From: an uncultured Collinsella sp.
GTDB taxonomy: Bacteria; Actinomycetota; Coriobacteriia; Coriobacteriales; Coriobacteriaceae
Length of the DNA stretch: 35,131 bases
Assembly (NCBI GenBank): GCA_900758845.1
Contig: CAAESW010000048.1
Location: 1-35,131, forward strand
Direction: 5' to 3'
The first letter of the stretch is position 1. Every line of letters starts with the position of its first letter. Shown one piece after another: positions 26,097 through 35,131 of this stretch. The translations under genes and the position numbers were made by a program. The notes beneath the pieces were generated by a model, which did not search any database, was not told the DNA's origin, and saw nothing but the letters and a program-made list of their open reading frames with translations.

Positions 26097-27002
26097 ATGA
26101 TTCAGGACCCCTTTCGTTCGATGATTCGTTCGGAAGGGGTCCTGCGTTATCGCGACCTTCCGTGGCGCCGTACACGCGATCCGTACATCATTTGGCTTTC
26201 TGAGGTTATGTTGCAGCAAACACAGGTGCCGCGCGTGGAGACGCGTATGCCGGCGTGGCTCGATCGCTTTCCGACTGTTCAGGCGCTCGCTCAGGCTGTC
26301 CCTTCCGATGTCTTGGATGCGTGGCAGGGGATGGGCTATAATCGCCGCGCCTTGGCGCTTCACAGGGCTGCACAGTGCGTTGTAGAGGACTGGGATGGGG
26401 AGTTTCCGCGCGAGACGCGTGACTTGGTCGCTCTGCCCGGCATTGGCCCGGCAACGGCGCAGGGCATCCGTTCGTTTGCGTTTGATCTTCCGGGCGTGTA
26501 TTTGGAGACCAATGTGCGCACGGTCTTTTTGCATCATTTCTTTCCCGATGTGCCGGCCGTTCCCGATCGCGAACTGGTGCCGCTGATCCAAGCTGCCTGT
26601 CCGGCGGCCCCCGGTGCGGCGGCGGACGAGATCGCGCCCTTTGCCGAGCCTCAAGACGATGCCGACACGCCGCGCGCGTGGTATTACGCATTGCTGGATT
26701 ACGGCGCGTATCTTAAAAAGACGCTGCCCAATCCGTCCAGGCGGTCGGCGGGCTATAGTCGTCAGTCCAAGTTTGAGGGCTCGCGCCGCCAAAAGCGCGC
26801 GCATATCGTGCGTATGTTGTTGGCAGCGCGCGATGGGCAGCCGGCGGGGATTACGCTTGCTGATGCCGTGGTGGGCGTTAACGAGATGGAAGCGGCAGCC
26901 GGTCGCGGGCCGGTCGAGTGCGACTTGATCGCGGGCATTCTAGCTGACCTGGAGCGCGAGGGCTTTTGCCGAGCCGAGGACGATCGTTGGTTGAGTGTGT
27001 AG
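26097..27002 (+). CDS. mutY: MutY-like A/G-specific adenine DNA glycosylase, lacking the Fe-S cluster
   Basis: A 301-residue HhH-GPD glycosylase. 'LPWRRTRDPYIIWLSEVMLQQTQV' (21-44) is the MutY N-terminus with E36 at the catalytic Glu position, and 'LPGIGPATAQGI' (113-124) is the helix-hairpin-helix. Two departures from the norm are visible. The catalytic Asp expected in 'VDGNV' is Glu137 in 'YLETNV'. The C-X6-C-X2-C-X5-C cluster loop that should follow 'ALLDYGA' is replaced by 'YLKKTLPNPSRRSAGYSRQS', with no cysteine. The C-terminus is a short winged-helix-like region and no MutT-like domain is seen. It is still closest to MutY, but its substrate should not be assumed. Shine-Dalgarno AAGGAG supports the start. 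Confidence 0.82.
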   Translation: MIQDPFRSMIRSEGVLRYRDLPWRRTRDPYIIWLSEVMLQQTQVPRVETRMPAWLDRFPTVQALAQAVPSDVLDAWQGMGYNRRALALHRAAQCVVEDWDGEFPRETRDLVALPGIGPATAQGIRSFAFDLPGVYLETNVRTVFLHHFFPDVPAVPDRELVPLIQAACPAAPGAAADEIAPFAEPQDDADTPRAWYYALLDYGAYLKKTLPNPSRRSAGYSRQSKFEGSRRQKRAHIVRMLLAARDGQPAGITLADAVVGVNEMEAAAGRGPVECDLIAGILADLEREGFCRAEDDRWLSV

Positions 27003-27116
27003 CCCGCTCAAATCTGAAGAACGGGATTGTAAGGTTTAAATTCGCGGCTTGAGGGCATCCTAAAGACAAGGTCGCTCAAAGCCTATGGGCGGCACGTGTT
27101 GAAGGGAAGTACACCT

Positions 27117-27656
27117 ATGGATTTTGAGAATTCCCAAACCAAGAAGAACCTCGAGACCGCTTTTGCCGGTGAGTCCCAGGCACACACCAAGTATCGCTAC
27201 TACGCATCTAAGGCCAAGAAGGATGGCTACGTTCAGATCTCGAATATCTTTGCCGAGACGGCGGGCAACGAGTCCGAGCACGCCAAGCTGTGGTTTAAGT
27301 ATCTGCACGACGGCGCCGTTCCGGGCACTCTGGACAACCTGCGCGACGCCGCCGCGGGCGAGAACTACGAGTGGACCACGATGTACGACGAGTTCGCCAA
27401 GACCGCCGAGGAGGAGGGCTTTGCCGAGATCGCCGAGAAGTTCCGTGGTGTCGCCGCCGTCGAGAAGGCCCACGAGGAGCGCTACAACAAACTCGTCGAG
27501 CGCATCGAGTCGGGCGAGGTGTTTGAGCGTGAGGGCGTGAAGGTATGGAAGTGCCTGAACTGCGGGCACCTGCACGTTGGTGCCGAGGCGCCTGAGGTGT
27601 GCCCGGTGTGTAACCACCCGAAGGCGTACTTTGAGGAGCAGGTGGTGAACTACTAG
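27117..27656 (+). CDS. rbr: Rubrerythrin
   Basis: A 179-residue non-haem iron peroxidase that reduces hydrogen peroxide in anaerobes. The N-terminal ferritin-like four-helix domain shows E19, the E52-x-x-H55 motif ('NESEHAKLW') and the second E116-x-x-H119 motif ('VEKAHEERY'); the C-terminal rubredoxin domain has C146, C149, C162 and C165. This is the classic domain order and length. ATG 27117 has AAGGGAAG upstream. It follows mutY by 114 bases without a visible terminator. A palindromic repeat and terminator follow. Confidence 0.97.
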   Translation: MDFENSQTKKNLETAFAGESQAHTKYRYYASKAKKDGYVQISNIFAETAGNESEHAKLWFKYLHDGAVPGTLDNLRDAAAGENYEWTTMYDEFAKTAEEEGFAEIAEKFRGVAAVEKAHEERYNKLVERIESGEVFEREGVKVWKCLNCGHLHVGAEAPEVCPVCNHPKAYFEEQVVNY

Positions 27657-27675
27657 CGCGTGGCGCTGACTGCTG

Positions 27676-27845
27676 CGGAGCGCAGGGCGGGGAAATACCT
27701 TTCCCTCTCGCTCACGGCTCCACAGGGTCGCGCGAGGCAAAGGTATTTCCCCGCCCTGCGCTCCGGCGTTGGGTCGTCGCGTGCTCGTTACTGAAAAGCT
27801 GATAACTAAGTTTGTGCGCCGCCCCTATCGGGGCGGCACGTTTTT
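27676..27845 (+). repeat. Palindrome-plus-terminator repeat, copy A
   Basis: 27676-27702 and 27739-27765 are perfect 27-base inverted arms around a 36-base loop that has its own near-perfect stem. A 45-base tail and a terminator (GCCGCCCC 27818-27825 with GGGGCGGC 27830-27837, then TTTTT to 27845) complete the unit. Nearly the whole unit recurs in the same orientation at 28587-28749. It lies 17 bases after the rubrerythrin stop. Confidence 0.9.
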
Positions 27846-27881
27846 GTATGGGGACTGGTTGGGACGGCGCCGTTCATGGGT

Positions 27882-27891
27882 GGGGTACACT
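27882..27891 (+). promoter_or_regulatory. Probable -10 of the membrane protein gene
   Basis: GGGGTACACT ends 46 bases before the ATG at 27937. No clear -35. Layout as at 6219 and 19383. Confidence 0.45.
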
Positions 27892-27936
27892 GGGTAGCGA
27901 CTTTTAGTTTATCTACTACCTGATGGGGTGTTTTTT

Positions 27937-28569
27937 ATGGGCAAGAAGTCTCGGGCTCGGGTTGCTGCGGCGGGAACTCGCAAGGATCCTGGTCGTCGGG
28001 TTGCCGAGGGTAAAAAGGCCGATCGTGCCGAGAAGGACAAGAAAGTCGGCGCGCATGCTCATCCTGAGTGGGCGCCTCATTTGAATTCGGCTAGTGAGGA
28101 TTTGACTGCCAAGTTGTTTACTCTGGTCGAGGTAATTTTGGGCGTGGTGCCCCTTGTGGTTATCGGTTTATTCTTGGCTTCGAAGGACGCCACGAGTGTC
28201 GATAAACTCACCGAGGTCTTTTCGCAGGACCCCTCGATGGTGGTCTCGTTTATTTCTGCGTGCTTGCAGCCGTTTGTGGCGTACATGCTGTATATGGTCT
28301 ACCGCAAATACTGCGAGGGTGATGCGGGCTTTGCCGCCGGTAACCTGATCGGTCTTTTGTGCTCCGAGATCCTACTGCTCAATATCCCGGGCGTCATCGG
28401 TATGGGCATCTTGCTGTGGCGTGTTTGGCGCAACGTCGCCCCGCACTTTGAGAGCTGGTTGTTTGAACGCCGTGCAATGGGCGTGCTGGCAGACATCGCG
28501 GGCTCGCTCGTGATTCTAGCCTTGGCGTTTATGTGCGCCACCGCCGCCCGTGGTCTCGCGGGCATGTAG
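27937..28569 (+). CDS. Hypothetical four-helix membrane protein
   Basis: A 210-residue protein that I do not recognise. ATG 27937 is chosen with GGGG nine bases upstream; GTG 27928 is the alternative. Residues 1-50 are very basic (KKSRARVAAAGTRKDPGRR), then four hydrophobic segments follow at about 65-87, 102-124, 130-158 and 180-207. A basic cytoplasmic N-terminus fits the positive-inside rule. The gene is bracketed by two direct copies of a 165-base repeat, so it could be lost or duplicated by recombination. Confidence 0.78.
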   Translation: MGKKSRARVAAAGTRKDPGRRVAEGKKADRAEKDKKVGAHAHPEWAPHLNSASEDLTAKLFTLVEVILGVVPLVVIGLFLASKDATSVDKLTEVFSQDPSMVVSFISACLQPFVAYMLYMVYRKYCEGDAGFAAGNLIGLLCSEILLLNIPGVIGMGILLWRVWRNVAPHFESWLFERRAMGVLADIAGSLVILALAFMCATAARGLAGM

Positions 28570-28586
28570 TCTGTCCTCACCGACCA

Positions 28587-28749
28587 CGGAGCGCAGGGCG
28601 GGGAAACCTTTCCCTCTCGCTCACGGCTTCGCAGGGTCGCGCGAGGCAAAGGTTTCCCCGCCCTGCGCTCCGGCGTTGGGTCGTCGCGTGCTCGTTACTG
28701 AAAAGCTGATAATAAGTTTGCGTGCCGCCCCTTTTGGGCGGCACTTTTT
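28587..28749 (+). repeat. Palindrome-plus-terminator repeat, copy B
   Basis: 28587-28611 and 28648-28672 are perfect 25-base arms. Against copy A each arm lacks the same two bases (TA), the 36-base loop differs at two positions, and the tail differs by one indel up to the terminator, GTGCCGCCC 28722-28730 with GGGCGGCAC 28736-28744, then TTTTT. The sequences to the left of the two copies are unrelated, which marks the unit boundary at CGGAG. Confidence 0.9.
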
Positions 28750-29002
28750 GTGTGGGGTCCCGGTCTCCACAATTTTCGTCAAGCTTTTGGTTAGATTTTG
28801 GTCAGTTGGCGTAAGGGTGGAAGGCCAAAAGATTGCTGGCGAAAAAAGCTCAGAGAAAGTGCTGGTAGGGGAGTTGTTGAGGTTTTCGACAGCTTTTGAG
28901 CAAAAGAAACTTTGTGGCTATTGCCGGCGATTGCGTTGTCGCGGTCATGGCGGTGCGGGATGCTGGTCGTAAGCGTCGAATGCTCCGATTTTGGAGGCCA
29001 GC
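28750..29002 (+). other. Intergenic stretch with no recognised gene
   Basis: About 250 bases after repeat B. Short frames on both strands have no ribosome site or recognisable content. The last part must hold the promoter of the gene at 29003. I see nothing else in it. Confidence 0.4.
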
Positions 29003-29437
29003 ATGGATCTGTTTCTTGAGACTCCGCAGCAACAAGCCGAGCGCATGTTGCGTCAGCAGCAACGACTCATGGAGATACAAATGCAAGGGGCGGCAGTCCA
29101 GCCCTTTGCGCAAAATGTCGTGCCCGCTGCTGTACCTGCAGCTGTGCCCGGGTGCGAATCGGCACCAGAGGCCTATTCCGTACAGCAAGATTCATATGCG
29201 CAGGAGCTCGCGTTCGACAAGCGTCGTGCGCGTCGTCGCCGCGTGGGCCAGCGCCTGCGCACCTTGGCGATGATCGTGCTCATTCCGCTAGGACTTGCGG
29301 CGATTTTCTTGGTCTCGTATGCGCTCACCTGCATCCTCAATGGTGCTTCGCCCGGCGAAGTGCTCCAACATCTGTCAGCCCTGGGCCAGCGCCTAGGCGA
29401 TGTCATAACAACAATCCGCACCGGCTGGGAGAGCTAG
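29003..29437 (+). CDS. Hypothetical small membrane protein with Gln-rich N-terminus
   Basis: A 144-residue protein that I do not recognise. ATG 29003 has GGAGG five bases upstream; an in-frame TTG at 28991 overlaps that site. Residues 1-70 are Gln/Met-rich (TPQQQAERMLRQQQRLMEIQ) and probably helical, then a basic stretch 'DKRRARRRRVGQRLR', one membrane helix at about 88-112, and a short amphipathic tail. rmuC follows 124 bases downstream with its own likely promoter. Confidence 0.7.
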   Translation: MDLFLETPQQQAERMLRQQQRLMEIQMQGAAVQPFAQNVVPAAVPAAVPGCESAPEAYSVQQDSYAQELAFDKRRARRRRVGQRLRTLAMIVLIPLGLAAIFLVSYALTCILNGASPGEVLQHLSALGQRLGDVITTIRTGWES

Positions 29438-29503
29438 CGTTTTAGCGTCCGCGGCTCTAAGAGAAATTTGTCTGCAAGGCAGTGGGTGATCCGTGCGTGT
29501 GGC

Positions 29504-29513
29504 GGGGTAAGAT
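29504..29513 (+). promoter_or_regulatory. Probable -10 of rmuC
   Basis: GGGGTAAGAT ends 49 bases before the rmuC start. No -35 is evident. Same layout as 6219, 19383 and 27882. Confidence 0.45.
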
Positions 29514-29561
29514 TGATCGCGGTTTTGATTGATGACCGATTGAGTTTGTTGGGCGGAGTCT

Positions 29562-30917
29562 ATGTCTGCTATTGATATCGTGCTTGTTGTGATCGCCTTG
29601 GTGGCGGTGGGGGTTGCTGTGGCTTGCGCCCTCCAGCTCAAGAGCCTGCGTGCCGAGTTGCGGGAGCGTGGCGACAGTAGCGCGGAAACGCTGGCAGCAC
29701 TCGAGCAGGCCAACAACGCGCTCGATGCCCTGAACGTCGCGCTGGCCGAAACTCGCCGCACGGCCAACGCCATCGCGCAGCAGCAGACGACAGATGCGGC
29801 CGTGGAGCAGCAACGTTACCTGACCATCGCACGTGAGTTTTCGCAAGCTGGTGACCGGATGGATGACCTTCGCCGCGAGACGGCCCAACAGCTCGGTGCC
29901 AACCGCGAGGGCATCGAGCACCGCCTGGACAAGGTGCGCGAGACGGTCGATGCCCAGCTGGGTGCTATCCGCAAAGACAACAACGTGCAACTCGATCAGA
30001 TGCGCGCGACGGTGGACGAGAAGCTCTCCCGCACGCTCAACGATCGCCTGTCGGCATCGTTTAAGCAGGTGAGCGACCAGCTCGAGGCCGTGTACAAGGG
30101 CCTGGGCGACATGCAGTCCATCGCCACTGGCGTGGGTGATCTTAAGCGCGTGCTGGGCAACGTGAAGGCGCGTGGCATTTTGGGCGAGGTGCAGCTGGGT
30201 GCAATTCTGGCGGACATCCTTACGCCCGACCAGTATCTGGAAAACGTCGCCACCAAGCCCGGCGCCTCGGAGCGCGTTGAGTTTGCCGTCAAGCTGCCGG
30301 TGGACGAGGGCGATCCCGTGCTGCTGCCGATCGACTCCAAATTCCCGGGCGACGCGTACGAGCACTTGCTCGACGCGCAGGAGTCGGGCGATGCGGAGGC
30401 CGTTGCCGCAGCGCGCAAGACGCTCGATGCGATGGTGAAGCGCGAGGCAAAGGACATCTGCGAAAAGTACCTGAGTGTGCCGGCAACGACCAACTTTGGC
30501 ATCATGTTCGTGCCGTTTGAGGGACTGTACGCCGAGGTCGTCAGCCGACCCGGGCTCATCGAAACCCTGGGCCGCGACTATCACGTCAACGTAGCCGGTC
30601 CCAGCACCATGGCCGCCATTCTCAACAGCCTGCAGATGAGCTACCAGACGTTTAGGCTGCAAAAACGTACCGACGACGTACTGCGCGTGCTCTCCGCCGT
30701 CAAGGCCGAGCTGCCGCGCTATCAGGCGGCGCTGCGCCGCGCCCAGCAGCAGATCGAGACCGCGGGCAAAACGGTCGAGGGCATCATCACCACGCGCACC
30801 AACGTTATGGAGCGCAAGCTCAAGGATATCGACGCGCTGGAAGACGCCGACCAAGCCGATGAGATCTTGGGACTCACGTCCGCGAGCCTTCTCGCGGACC
30901 AAGAAGACGAGGACTAA
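29562..30917 (+). CDS. rmuC: DNA recombination protein RmuC
   Basis: A 451-residue RmuC-family protein. In order: an N-terminal membrane anchor (3-25), a long coiled coil rich in Ala, Gln, Glu and Arg (about 28-175), then the RmuC domain with 'LKRVLGNVKARGILGEVQL', 'FAVKLPVDEGDPVLLPIDSKFPGDAYE' (split here at residues about 248-275) and 'IMFVPFEGLYAEV', which resembles a restriction-nuclease fold. The family limits inversions at short inverted repeats in E. coli; the enzymatic action is not established. That link is notable in a window rich in palindromes, although rmuC is widespread. A terminator follows. Confidence 0.95.
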   Translation: MSAIDIVLVVIALVAVGVAVACALQLKSLRAELRERGDSSAETLAALEQANNALDALNVALAETRRTANAIAQQQTTDAAVEQQRYLTIAREFSQAGDRMDDLRRETAQQLGANREGIEHRLDKVRETVDAQLGAIRKDNNVQLDQMRATVDEKLSRTLNDRLSASFKQVSDQLEAVYKGLGDMQSIATGVGDLKRVLGNVKARGILGEVQLGAILADILTPDQYLENVATKPGASERVEFAVKLPVDEGDPVLLPIDSKFPGDAYEHLLDAQESGDAEAVAAARKTLDAMVKREAKDICEKYLSVPATTNFGIMFVPFEGLYAEVVSRPGLIETLGRDYHVNVAGPSTMAAILNSLQMSYQTFRLQKRTDDVLRVLSAVKAELPRYQAALRRAQQQIETAGKTVEGIITTRTNVMERKLKDIDALEDADQADEILGLTSASLLADQEDED

Positions 30918-30928
30918 TTGCAACAAGA

Positions 30929-30969
30929 CGGTGGGGCACCGGCACAAACGCGGGCGCCCCACCGCTTTT
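30929..30969 (+). terminator. Intrinsic terminator of rmuC
   Basis: CGGTGGGGC 30929-30937 pairs perfectly with GCCCCACCG 30956-30964, followed by CTTTTC. The 18-base loop is longer than usual. Confidence 0.8.
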
Positions 30970-31044
30970 CGTATCGCACTTGTCTGAAGCGTGCTTCAAT
31001 GTGCAACAATGGCGTTTCGCCCTATCAGACGCGAAAGGAAGCCC

Positions 31045-32847
<1,803 letters not shown>

Positions 32848-32860
32848 GCGCCTCGGACGT

Positions 32861-32868
32861 GGGACAAT
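32861..32868 (+). promoter_or_regulatory. Possible -10 of nth
   Basis: GGGACAAT ends 42 bases before the start codon at 32911. The hexamer GACAAT is weak and no -35 is clear. A small hairpin, GAGGCG/CGCCTC, spans the stop codon of the ABC gene just upstream (32839-32854). Confidence 0.35.
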
Positions 32869-32910
32869 TGTGCCCATAAGTTTATTGTGCCGTTGAGCCG
32901 AGGAGTCGTT

Positions 32911-33576
32911 ATGCCACGCGAGACCAATGCCGCCAAGCGCGAGCGCGCCATCGAGGTGTGCGAGCGTCTCAACCGTCGCTATGGCCCGGTCGAGTGTTTT
33001 CTGGATCACGAGAATCCCTTCCGCCTGCTGATCGCGGTGCTGCTCTCGGCGCAAACGACCGATGCGCAGGTCAACAAGGTGACGCCGAAGCTGTTTTCCC
33101 AGTGGCCCACGCCCGAGGCCATGGCGGGGGCGAGCGTGGCCGATGTGGCCGATACCATTAAGTCGCTCGGCTTTTATAAGAGTAAGGCCAAGCACGCCGT
33201 GGAGGCCGCGCAGATGATTGTCGCCGATTACGGCGGTGAGGTACCGGCCGACATGAAGAAGCTCGTGAAGCTGCCGGGCGTGGGACGCAAGACGGCGAAC
33301 ATCGTGCTCAACGTGGGGTATGGCATCGTGGAGGGCATTGCGGTGGACACGCACGTCAACCGCATTGCGCACCGCCTGATGCTGAGTCCCAAGACGCATG
33401 CCAAGGAGCCGCTCAAGACCGAGCAGGATCTGCTCAAGATTTTGCCGCACGAGTATTGGGAGTCGGTCAACCATCAGTGGATCACCTTCGGTCGCGAGAT
33501 CTGCGACGCCCGCAAACCCAAGTGTGACGAGTGTCCGCTGGCAGATTTGTGCCCCAGCGTGCGCGTAGCGGGGTAG
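32911..33576 (+). CDS. nth: Endonuclease III
   Basis: A 221-residue bifunctional DNA glycosylase/AP lyase that removes oxidised pyrimidines. The helix-hairpin-helix 'LPGVGRKTANIVL' carries the Schiff-base lysine K127, the catalytic D146 sits in 'AVDTHVNRIAHRL', and the Fe-S loop is complete (C198-X6-C205-X2-C208-X5-C214). ATG 32911 is preferred over 32887 because GAGGAG precedes it. The intact cluster here contrasts with the MutY-like protein at 26097, which has none. Confidence 0.97.
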   Translation: MPRETNAAKRERAIEVCERLNRRYGPVECFLDHENPFRLLIAVLLSAQTTDAQVNKVTPKLFSQWPTPEAMAGASVADVADTIKSLGFYKSKAKHAVEAAQMIVADYGGEVPADMKKLVKLPGVGRKTANIVLNVGYGIVEGIAVDTHVNRIAHRLMLSPKTHAKEPLKTEQDLLKILPHEYWESVNHQWITFGREICDARKPKCDECPLADLCPSVRVAG

Positions 33577-33624
33577 GGCGGAACACATCTTCGTCTGGCG
33601 TTTTTTGCGGGGCTGGGTCTGCCC

Positions 33625-33655
33625 TTGAGCCGGAGTCCTCTCCATGCGCTACCAT
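33625..33655 (+). promoter_or_regulatory. Tentative mfd promoter
   Basis: TTGAGC 33625-33630 and TACCAT 33650-33655 with a 19-base spacer, 79 bases before the start. The spacing is at the upper limit and the -10 is imperfect. Confidence 0.3.
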
Positions 33656-33680
33656 GACAGACAATGTATTTGACGTACGA

Positions 33681-33708
33681 CCCGCCGAGCTTGCCCCGGC
33701 GGGCTTTT
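33681..33708 (+). terminator. Terminator-like hairpin in the mfd leader
   Basis: CCCGCCG 33681-33687 pairs perfectly with CGGCGGG 33697-33703, followed by CTTTT. It ends 13 bases before the Shine-Dalgarno GGAGGAA. It may end nth transcripts, but mfd then has no room for a promoter after it. Confidence 0.6.
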
Positions 33709-33733
33709 GGCGTTGCAATGCCGGAGGAACAGC

Positions 33734-35131
33734 ATGCTCATTCACCGTATAGCCGCACAGCTCTATACTGCCGAGGCGCTGCAGACCGTCGAGGCCGGAC
33801 TCGATGCCGGCGAGGACGTGACGCTGGCTGTGTCGCAGTCGGGCCGCACGCTTATGGCGGCCGCCCAGTTTGCGCGCCGCCCGCGTCCCACGGTCTACAT
33901 TGTGAGTGGAGAGGATGCGGCCGATCGCGCCGCGCGCAGCCTTGCCGCCTACGTGGGCCTAGCGCACGTGTGCCGTTTTCCCGAGCGCAAGGACTATCCG
34001 TGGCGCGAGCAGGCGCCCGACGATGCCGTGGTGGCGCAGCGCTGCGAGGCACTGGGACGCATCGTGCGCGGAGACAATTGCATCATGGTTGCCTCGGCTC
34101 GCGCGCTGCTGCGTTGCGTGCCGCCGGTCGAGAGCCACTATTGGGAGTCCACGACCTTTGCGGTGGGCGAGGAGATTCCCTTTGACGAGGTGCCGCAGCG
34201 CCTGGTGGGCATGGGCTACACCAATGCCGGTGCCGCCGATGCGCCCGGTCTGTTCCGCGTGCACGGTGACACCGTCGAGGTGTTTCCCGCGCAGGAAAAG
34301 GCGCCCGTGCGCATTGAGTTTTTCGGCGATGAGATTGACCGCATCCGCCGTATGGTGAGCTCCACGGGCCAAACCATCGGCAACGAGGACAGTATCGAGA
34401 TCTTCCCCTGCCGCGAGCTGGCGCTTACCGACGATGCCGTCCACAACATGCACGTGGCGCTCTACCGTGCCAGCCAGGACGACAGCAAGCTGGCGGCGCT
34501 GCTCGAGATGGTGGATGCGCGCATCGTCACGCCCGAGCTCGACCGCTTTTTGCCGGTGATGTACGGCCAGACCGTAAGCCCGTTGGCGCACGTGAGCGGC
34601 AAGGCACTCGTGGTTCTGTCCGAGCCGCGCTCGCTGTTCGACGACTGCCTGCGCGCCTACGAGGATATTGAGGCCCGTGCCGGCGAGGCAGGGATTGACC
34701 GCCTGGATGGTCTGTACGTGCGCGCCCAACAGCTCGATTTTGGTGCCCAGCAGCGCCTGAACTACGTGAGCCTCATCCGTGCCGGCGGTGCGGTGACGGC
34801 CGAGCTCAAGATTGAGCAGCCGGCCATCGCAGGCTCGGACAACCGTTTTATGACGCGTATCCAGGAGGTCGTGGGCAAGCGCTACGCCTGCGTGTTTGCC
34901 ATCCCCGACCGCGGTGCGCGCGAGTCGATGGAGCTCACCTTTGGCGACGAGGGCATTACCTTTGAGGAATCGCTGACCGCGGCGCCCGAAAATGTCGGCG
35001 CTATCGGCGACCGCGTTCGCGTGGCAGCGGCGGATTCTGCCGATCGTGCTGCCCGTCAGGATGCTCATGCTGCAATTCGCGAGCGCCGCGCCGACGCGCT
35101 CAACGCCCGCTCGCTCGAGGCGGGTGCCGCC
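33734..35131 (+). CDS. mfd: Transcription-repair coupling factor, N-terminal part (partial)
   Basis: An open frame of 466 codons from ATG 33734 running off the window end without a stop. GGAGGAA precedes the start. The segment matches the UvrB-homology module of Mfd: 'SQSGRTLMAAAQFA' near the start, 'FPERKDYPWREQAPDD', then 'FRVHGDTVEVFPAQE' from residue 174 with 'RIEFFGDEIDRIRRM', the equivalent of UvrB's 'RG(D)xxDIFP' region, and the RNA-polymerase-interacting region would follow beyond the window. Mfd removes stalled RNA polymerase and recruits UvrA. The helicase motors are not in view, so the call rests on the N-terminal homology alone. Confidence 0.9.
   Translation, partial: MLIHRIAAQLYTAEALQTVEAGLDAGEDVTLAVSQSGRTLMAAAQFARRPRPTVYIVSGEDAADRAARSLAAYVGLAHVCRFPERKDYPWREQAPDDAVVAQRCEALGRIVRGDNCIMVASARALLRCVPPVESHYWESTTFAVGEEIPFDEVPQRLVGMGYTNAGAADAPGLFRVHGDTVEVFPAQEKAPVRIEFFGDEIDRIRRMVSSTGQTIGNEDSIEIFPCRELALTDDAVHNMHVALYRASQDDSKLAALLEMVDARIVTPELDRFLPVMYGQTVSPLAHVSGKALVVLSEPRSLFDDCLRAYEDIEARAGEAGIDRLDGLYVRAQQLDFGAQQRLNYVSLIRAGGAVTAELKIEQPAIAGSDNRFMTRIQEVVGKRYACVFAIPDRGARESMELTFGDEGITFEESLTAAPENVGAIGDRVRVAAADSADRAARQDAHAAIRERRADALNARSLEAGAA

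Noticed and set aside
27676..27765. CRISPR-like repeat array
   Set aside because: Only two copies nearly 1 kb apart, each a palindrome with a fixed loop, no regular spacers and no cas genes.
31009..31044. Upstream start for the ABC transporter at ATG 31009
   Set aside because: No ribosome site precedes it, and GAAAGGAAG sits immediately before ATG 31045.

Overview
The window looks like a chromosomal segment of a strictly anaerobic, moderately GC-rich Gram-positive bacterium of the Coriobacteriia, most likely Collinsella or a close relative. The grounds are the strong C/G third-position bias, pyruvate:ferredoxin oxidoreductase and rubrerythrin, actinobacterial-type Ser/Thr kinase and FHA proteins, and the gene content. 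The species call is inference from gene style; no database was consulted. No CRISPR array, insertion sequence, prophage or rRNA was seen.

Layout. 1-2124: the 3' end of dnaX, a lone minus-strand membrane protein gene, then ebfC and recR (replication and repair). 2125-6058: a tightly coupled three-gene set made of a membrane-anchored protein with a Gly/Ser linker, a Ser/Thr kinase with four C-terminal membrane helices, and an FHA protein. 6059-10276: repeat-like hairpins, a long leader, nifJ, and a large palindromic structure. 10277-18295: carbamate kinase, a divergent C39-like peptidase protein, an APC amino-acid permease, an amidohydrolase, and a LytS-type sensor kinase with a LytTR regulator. 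18296-20693: a zinc-dependent phospholipase C-family protein and a UMF1-type MFS transporter. 20694-24181: a glycosyltransferase, a second LytS kinase overlapping it by four bases, and a second LytTR regulator. 24182-27656: a phosphoesterase, a 143-base palindrome, tRNA-Asp, an Rrf2 regulator with an Fe-S-type Cys triad, a MutY-like glycosylase without Fe-S cysteines, and rubrerythrin. 27657-35131: two copies of a 165-base palindrome-plus-terminator repeat around a membrane protein gene, a small membrane protein, rmuC, an ABC exporter, nth, and the 5' part of mfd.

How the parts may work together. nifJ, arcC, the permease and the amidohydrolase share an extreme optimal-codon bias and probably form highly expressed fermentative and amino-acid energy metabolism. 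The two LytS/LytTR pairs lie next to such genes and next to a glycosyltransferase. Rrf2, mutY, rubrerythrin, nth and mfd give the right-hand half a redox-stress and DNA-repair flavour.

The least ordinary signals are non-coding: (i) a duplicated palindromic repeat whose two arms carry matching two-base differences between copies; (ii) hairpins with a shared GGGACGTTC-type loop and unrelated arms that start at stop codons; (iii) terminator-like hairpins with U-runs between likely promoters and Shine-Dalgarno sites of several genes; (iv) short palindromic motifs, TTGCATAAT and GTTGCGCAAC, recurring upstream of unrelated genes. Promoter calls are by eye and tentative.
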